Shown in pieces: positions 59,868-64,000 of a stretch of 64,000 nt of DNA. The translations under genes and the position numbers were made by a program. The DNA is from Cellulomonas xylanilytica. Its GTDB lineage: Bacteria > Actinomycetota > Actinomycetes > Actinomycetales > Cellulomonadaceae. Where the stretch lies: positions 248,001-312,000 of the forward strand of contig NZ_BJUB01000004.1 in NCBI RefSeq assembly GCF_007989805.1, in the 5' to 3' direction. A model generated the notes under the pieces. That model did no database searches. It was not told the origin of the DNA and was given only the letters and a program-made list of their open reading frames with translations. The stretch's first letter is position 1; every line of letters starts with the position of its first letter.

Positions 59868-62800
59868 TCACCGGAAGTCCCGCGACGACGACCTGACCTT
59901 CAGCGACATCGGCGTCAGGTGCTCCGCGACGAGGTTGGTCGCACCGTCCGCCCGTTCCAGCCGGCCACGCACCACCAGGGCGCGGGACGTGCGGGCGACC
60001 TTGCGGAACTTCTGCCACAGCCCGGCCGAGCAGATGACGTTGAGCAGCCCGGTCTCGTCCTCCAGGGACAGGAACGTGGTCCCGCCCGCGGTGCCGGGGC
60101 GCTGCCGGTGCGTGACGACGCCGGCGACGGCCACCCGACGCCCGATCTCGTGACGGAACGCCTCCTCGACCCGCAGGACCCCGGCGGCATCGAGCCCGTC
60201 GCGGACGAACTGCGTCGGGTAGGAGTCGACCGAGACCCCGGTGGCCCACACGTCCGCGGTCGCGACCTCGACGTCGTCCAGGCCGGGCAGCATCGGTGCG
60301 GTGACCCCGACCGAGACCCCAGGCAGGGTGTCCGGTCCCTCCTGCGCGAGCGCCCCGGCCGCCCACAGCGCCTCGCGACGGGTGACGCCCAGGCTGTCGA
60401 GCGCCCCGGCGGTCGCGAGCGCCTCCAGCTGCGTCGTCGAGAGCTGCACCCGCCGCACCAGCTGGCGCAGGTCGGTGAACGGGCCGTGCGCACGGCGTTC
60501 GTCGACCACCCGCTGCGCGACGTCCTCCCCCACCGACCGGACCGACGAGAGCCCGAGCCGGACGGCGAGGGAACGCCCTCCGTCCCCCGTCCGCACCCCG
60601 GCGGGGACGGCCGGACCGGTGCCGCTCGGCGTCGGCACCAGCTGCGGCTCACCGCCCTCGGGCGGCGGCCCCAGCCGTTCCACGCGTGCCAGCACGTCGG
60701 ACGCCTGCACGTCGGGGCGCAGCACCTCCAGGCCGTGCCGGCGCGCGTCGGCGGCCAGGCTCTGCGGTGAGTAGAAGCCCATCGGCTGCGCCGCGAGCAG
60801 CCCCGCGTAGAACGCGGCCGGGTGGTACACCTTCAGCCACGCGCTGGCGTAGACCAGGAACGCGAACGAGTACGCGTGCGACTCGGGGAAGCCGAAGTCG
60901 GCGAACGCCCTCAGCTTCTCGAAGATCTCCTGCCCCGTGCTCTCGTCGATGCCGTGCTTGGCCATCCCGGACATCAGCCGTCCGCGCATCGCCTCCATGC
61001 GCTCGGTCGAGCGCTTCGAGCCCATCGCCCGGCGCAGCTGGTCGGCCTCGGCCGGCGTGAAGTCGGCGACGTCGATGGCCATCTGCATGAGCTGCTCCTG
61101 GAACAGCGGCACGCCCTTGGTCTTGGCCAGCGACTTCTCCAGCAGCGGGTGCAGGTACGTGACGGGCTGGCGGCCGTGCGCGCGCTCGATGTACGGGTGG
61201 ACCGAGCCGCCCTGGATGGGCCCGGGACGGATGAGCGCGACCTCGATGACGATGTCGTAGAACGTCCGCGGCTGCAGGCGCGGCAGCGTGCCCATCTGCG
61301 CGCGCGACTCCACCTGGAACACCCCGACGGTGTCCGCGGCGCTGAGCAGGTCGTACACCTGCGGGTCCTCCGCGGGCAGCCCGTGCAGGTCGAGCGTCTC
61401 GCCCTCGTGCTCCTCCACGAACCCGAAGCCGATCCGCAGAGCGGTGAGCATGCCGAGGCCCAGCAGGTCGAACTTCACCAGCCCCGCGTCCGCGCAGTCC
61501 TCCTTGTCCCACTGCAGCACCGTGCGGCCCGGCATCCGCGCCCACTCCACCGGGCACACCTCGATGACGGGCCGGTCGCACATCACCATCCCGCCGGAGT
61601 GGATGCCCAGGTGCCGGGGCAGGCGCAGGAACCGGTCCGCCAGGTCGATCACGTGCTCGGGGATCTCGTCGAGGTCGCTGGCCGACGGCGGCAGGACCGT
61701 CGGGACGACGTCGTGGCCGTCCGCCGTGACCAGACCGGGGGTGTCGACGCCTTTGGGCGCGCGGACGGCCGACGGCGGCTCCCACGTGTTCCCCCACATC
61801 GACGCCTGGTGGCGACGACGCTCGTCCCGCGCGGTGGTCACGTCAGCAGGGGGCTCGGCCGGGGGGCCGGTGTGCCCGACGTGCGGCCGCGGGCGACGAG
61901 CGGAGGACGGCTTCTCGGGCGGCGGTGGCGGTGTGTTCGGGCGCAGGCTTCCCCACCGCTCGATCGACTGCGCCCACGCGTCCTGCTGCCCCGCGTCGTA
62001 CCCGAGCGCGCGCGCGGCGTCCCGGATCGCCGAGCGCGGCCGGTAGGAGATGACGTTGGCCACCTGCGCGGCGTGCGACCGGCCGTGCTTCTCGTAGACG
62101 TACTGGATGACCTCCTCGCGGCGCGCCGACTCGATGTCGACGTCGATGTCCGGCGGCCCGTCCCGCTCGGGCGCCAGGAACCGCTCGAACAGCAGGCCGT
62201 GCCGCACCGCGTCCACGGCGGTGACCCGCAGCGCGTAGCAGACCGCGGAGTTGGCGGCCGAGCCGCGGCCCTGCGCCATGATCCCGTTGCGGCGGCAGAA
62301 GTCGACCAGGTCGTAGACCACCAGGAAGTACCCGGGGAACCCGAGGTCCTCGATGACCGTCAGCTCGTGAGCCAGCTGCGCGTACGCGCCCGGCACCTTC
62401 TCCGACCCCGGCGGTCCGTACAGCTCCAGCGCCCCGCGGCGGACCAGCTCGCGCAGCCACGTGGCCTCCGTGTGGCCGGCCGGCACCGGGTAGGGCGGCA
62501 GCCGGGGCGCGACGAGGGACAGGTCGAACGCGCACTCGTCGGCCAGGTCCGCCGCCGTCACCACGGCCGACGGGTGCCGGCGGTGCAGCGCGAGCATCTC
62601 CGTGGCCGACCGCAGGTGCGCCATCGGGCCGCCGGGCAGCCAGCCGTCCAGGTCCTCCAGCGACGACCGTGCCCGCACCGCGGCGAGCGCGGCAGCCAGG
62701 TCGGCGTCTCGCGGGGTGGCGTAGTGCACGTTCCCGGTGGCGACGAGCGGAAGCCCAGCGTCGGCCGCCAGGTGCGCGAGGGCGTCCGCGCGGTCGGTGT

Positions 62801-63488
62801 CGTACGGGTCCCCCACCGCGGTGACCTCGACAGCGACGTTGTCCCGGCCGAACAGCGCGACGAGCCGGTCGAGCTCGACGCGTGCGGCCTGCATCCCGGT
62901 CGGGCTCACCCCGGCGACACCCGACGGGTCCCCGCCCGCGAGCGCCCGCCGGACCGAGCCCTTGCGGCAGCCGGTGAGCACCAGCCACTGCCCGGCGGCC
63001 GTCGCAGCCAGCTCCTCCAGCCGGTAGTCCGCGGCGCCCTTCGTGCCCGTGCGCAGGTGGGCCTCCGCGATCGCGCGGGACAGCGCCCGGTAGCCGTCGG
63101 GTCCGCGGGCCAGCACGAGCAGGTGGGACGCCCTCGGGTCCGGGATGCCCGTCGGCAGGTCCAGCACCGGCGGTCCCGGGGTCGCGCGCGCCTTCTCCCG
63201 GGGGTGCCGTCGGCCGTCCGGTGCGGGCAGGTGCAGCTCCGCCCCGAACACGGTCGGCAGCCCCACCGCCTTGGCCGCCTGCGCGAACCGCACCACGCCG
63301 TAGAGCCCGTCGTGGTCGGTGAGCCCGAGCGCGCGCAGCCCGAGCCGCGCCGCCTCCGCGGCGAGCTCCTCGGGCTGGCTGGCGCCGTCGAGGAAGCTGA
63401 ACGCGGAGTGTGCGTGCAGCTCGGCGTAGCGGGGCGGGAACGCCGCGGTCCGCTCGGCCTGGACACCCCGTGCGTTCCTCTCAGTCAT
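59868..63488 (-). CDS. dnaE2: error-prone DNA polymerase (DnaE2)
   Basis: The 1206-residue C-family polymerase performs damage-induced mutagenic synthesis with ImuB. It has a PHP domain (about 20-300; HAHSAFSFLDG), palm/catalytic aspartates D449 and D451 in PDIDVDIE, GIMAQGRGSAANS, the fingers (GVPLFQEQLMQMA, DQLRRAMGSKRSTERM) and an OB fold at the C-terminus. It ends in SRDFR like other DnaE2. A Pro/Arg-rich insertion (about 513-605) lies between DAWAQSIERWG and DEIPEHVIDLADRF and is absent from the mycobacterial enzyme as I recall it. The start overlaps the imuB stop by 8 nt, so the two are coupled. Confidence 0.95.
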   Translation of the reverse strand: MTERNARGVQAERTAAFPPRYAELHAHSAFSFLDGASQPEELAAEAARLGLRALGLTDHDGLYGVVRFAQAAKAVGLPTVFGAELHLPAPDGRRHPREKARATPGPPVLDLPTGIPDPRASHLLVLARGPDGYRALSRAIAEAHLRTGTKGAADYRLEELAATAAGQWLVLTGCRKGSVRRALAGGDPSGVAGVSPTGMQAARVELDRLVALFGRDNVAVEVTAVGDPYDTDRADALAHLAADAGLPLVATGNVHYATPRDADLAAALAAVRARSSLEDLDGWLPGGPMAHLRSATEMLALHRRHPSAVVTAADLADECAFDLSLVAPRLPPYPVPAGHTEATWLRELVRRGALELYGPPGSEKVPGAYAQLAHELTVIEDLGFPGYFLVVYDLVDFCRRNGIMAQGRGSAANSAVCYALRVTAVDAVRHGLLFERFLAPERDGPPDIDVDIESARREEVIQYVYEKHGRSHAAQVANVISYRPRSAIRDAARALGYDAGQQDAWAQSIERWGSLRPNTPPPPPEKPSSARRPRPHVGHTGPPAEPPADVTTARDERRRHQASMWGNTWEPPSAVRAPKGVDTPGLVTADGHDVVPTVLPPSASDLDEIPEHVIDLADRFLRLPRHLGIHSGGMVMCDRPVIEVCPVEWARMPGRTVLQWDKEDCADAGLVKFDLLGLGMLTALRIGFGFVEEHEGETLDLHGLPAEDPQVYDLLSAADTVGVFQVESRAQMGTLPRLQPRTFYDIVIEVALIRPGPIQGGSVHPYIERAHGRQPVTYLHPLLEKSLAKTKGVPLFQEQLMQMAIDVADFTPAEADQLRRAMGSKRSTERMEAMRGRLMSGMAKHGIDESTGQEIFEKLRAFADFGFPESHAYSFAFLVYASAWLKVYHPAAFYAGLLAAQPMGFYSPQSLAADARRHGLEVLRPDVQASDVLARVERLGPPPEGGEPQLVPTPSGTGPAVPAGVRTGDGGRSLAVRLGLSSVRSVGEDVAQRVVDERRAHGPFTDLRQLVRRVQLSTTQLEALATAGALDSLGVTRREALWAAGALAQEGPDTLPGVSVGVTAPMLPGLDDVEVATADVWATGVSVDSYPTQFVRDGLDAAGVLRVEEAFRHEIGRRVAVAGVVTHRQRPGTAGGTTFLSLEDETGLLNVICSAGLWQKFRKVARTSRALVVRGRLERADGATNLVAEHLTPMSLKVRSSSRDFR
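61674..61952 (-). other. proline-rich insertion segment within dnaE2
   Basis: Codons 513-605 of dnaE2 form a low-complexity segment rich in Pro, Arg and His (NTPPPPPEKPSSARRP at its start) between conserved blocks. The reading frame is unbroken. Confidence 0.6.
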
Positions 63489-64000
63489 ACGTCGCCTCGC
63501 ACGTCCAGCCGCCCGCCGTGCACGCCAGGAGCACCGCGCGGCCGTCGTCGAACGTCACCTGCAGGTGCGCCCGCAGGCCGGGGCGGTCGTCGGCCGACAC
63601 CCACCACCGCTCGCTGAGCAGCCACGGTCCGGCCCACCCGGCGACGGCGCGCGGCCCGTCGTCGGCCACCCGGGACCGTGCGACGGCGACGTCCCACGGC
63701 TCGGCGCGACGACGCCCCCGTGCCGTCGGCGCCGGTGTCTCGCGCCACGACCTCTCGTACGCCGACGTCTCGTGCCCCGACGTCCTGTGCGCGGGCGCCC
63801 CGTGCGTGCGCCGTGCGCCACCGCGTCGCCCGGGACGCTCCCTCGGCTCCTCGTCCGCCACCCGCGGCAGCCATCGCACCCAGGCCGGCTCACCGCGCAT
63901 CCCGCTGCGCACGTCGAGGACCACCGGCTCCCCCGCCGCGTCCCGCACGTCGACCCGCTCGGGCGGGTCCAGCACCGTCGCGGGTGCGGGGTCGGGCAAC
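63481..64000 (-). CDS. imuB: ImuB-type Y-family polymerase-like protein, 3' part only
   Basis: The gene runs off the right edge; about 173 C-terminal residues are visible. The conserved ending GPWLLSERWW...RAHLQVTFDDGRAVLLACTAGGWTCEATYD matches the C-terminal DUF6504-type segment of actinobacterial DNA polymerase Y-like (ImuB) proteins. Between it and an RGEPAWVRWLPRV block is a His/Arg/Thr-rich spacer. ImuB lacks polymerase activity and links DnaE2 to the clamp. The 8-nt overlap with dnaE2 (ATGACTGA) supports a mutasome operon; the promoter and any LexA box are outside the window. Confidence 0.82.
   Translation of the reverse strand, partial: LPDPAPATVLDPPERVDVRDAAGEPVVLDVRSGMRGEPAWVRWLPRVADEEPRERPGRRGGARRTHGAPAHRTSGHETSAYERSWRETPAPTARGRRRAEPWDVAVARSRVADDGPRAVAGWAGPWLLSERWWVSADDRPGLRAHLQVTFDDGRAVLLACTAGGWTCEATYD

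Noticed and set aside
1..64000. Prophage, insertion sequence or genomic island
   Set aside because: No transposase, integrase, tRNA-flanking direct repeats or composition break was seen; the genes are ordinary chromosomal actinobacterial families.

Overview
The window is very GC-rich, densely packed DNA from a high-GC actinobacterium. Three marker sets support this: a complete Pup-proteasome locus (arc, dop, pup, prcB, prcA, pafA), a mycothiol ligase (mshC), and an imuB-dnaE2 mutasome pair. The gene order around hisI-trp-lgt-gltBD-pyk and the protein style look like Cellulomonadaceae, probably Cellulomonas. That genus call is inference, not proof. I see no rRNA, CRISPR array, phage or insertion sequence, and no gene-free stretch longer than 300 bases.

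Layout. 1-3.4 kb: a 5'-truncated methyltransferase whose end overlaps a convergent DHA2 multidrug transporter, then a membrane protein of unknown function. 3.5-23 kb: a long minus-strand run. Read in the direction of transcription it is a heterodimeric ABC exporter pair, hisI, trpE, four small membrane proteins typical of actinobacterial trp loci, a Trp-codon leader ORF, trpC-trpB-trpA, lgt, gltB-gltD and pyk. 23-31.3 kb: a small DinB-like protein, an FKBP lipoprotein and the Pup-proteasome cluster. 31.5-41.9 kb: trmI, a site-2-type protease, a RecB-like Fe-S nuclease, a HAD phosphatase, a PAC2 protein, mshC, a CorA transporter, uppP, an aldo/keto reductase and small proteins. 42-54.6 kb: peptidases (M20, M3), an epimerase, alanine dehydrogenase with a divergent Lrp regulator, a small-molecule kinase, a membrane-anchored zincin, two alpha/beta hydrolases, DNA polymerase IV, a cupin, a ChaB protein and a DUF1269 protein. 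54.7-64 kb: a RibD/DHFR-like reductase, a GT2 glycosyltransferase, an SDR, tRNA-Leu(GAG), an AI-2E family protein, dnaE2 and the 3' part of imuB.

How the genes work together. Tryptophan synthesis is split into trpE (behind hisI) and trpCBA. Nearly all its junctions are 4-nt GTGA/ATGA overlaps, so translation is coupled along the pathway. A 26-codon ORF with two early Trp codons ends in the same ATGA overlap at the trpC start, and is the most interesting candidate regulatory element. GltBD supplies glutamate, Pyk pyruvate, and Ald links pyruvate and alanine under an adjacent Lrp-type regulator. The proteasome genes form a functional set: Pup tag, ligase PafA, deamidase/depupylase Dop, ATPase Arc and 20S core PrcAB.

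Two window-wide patterns stand out. Many genes have a TANNNT-like -10 box exactly 6 (sometimes 7-8) nt before the start codon and no Shine-Dalgarno, which predicts leaderless mRNAs. Many stop codons lie inside GC-rich hairpins, so terminators are packed onto gene ends. The prcA-pafA-FKBP segment also carries a cluster of short tandem duplications at gene boundaries.
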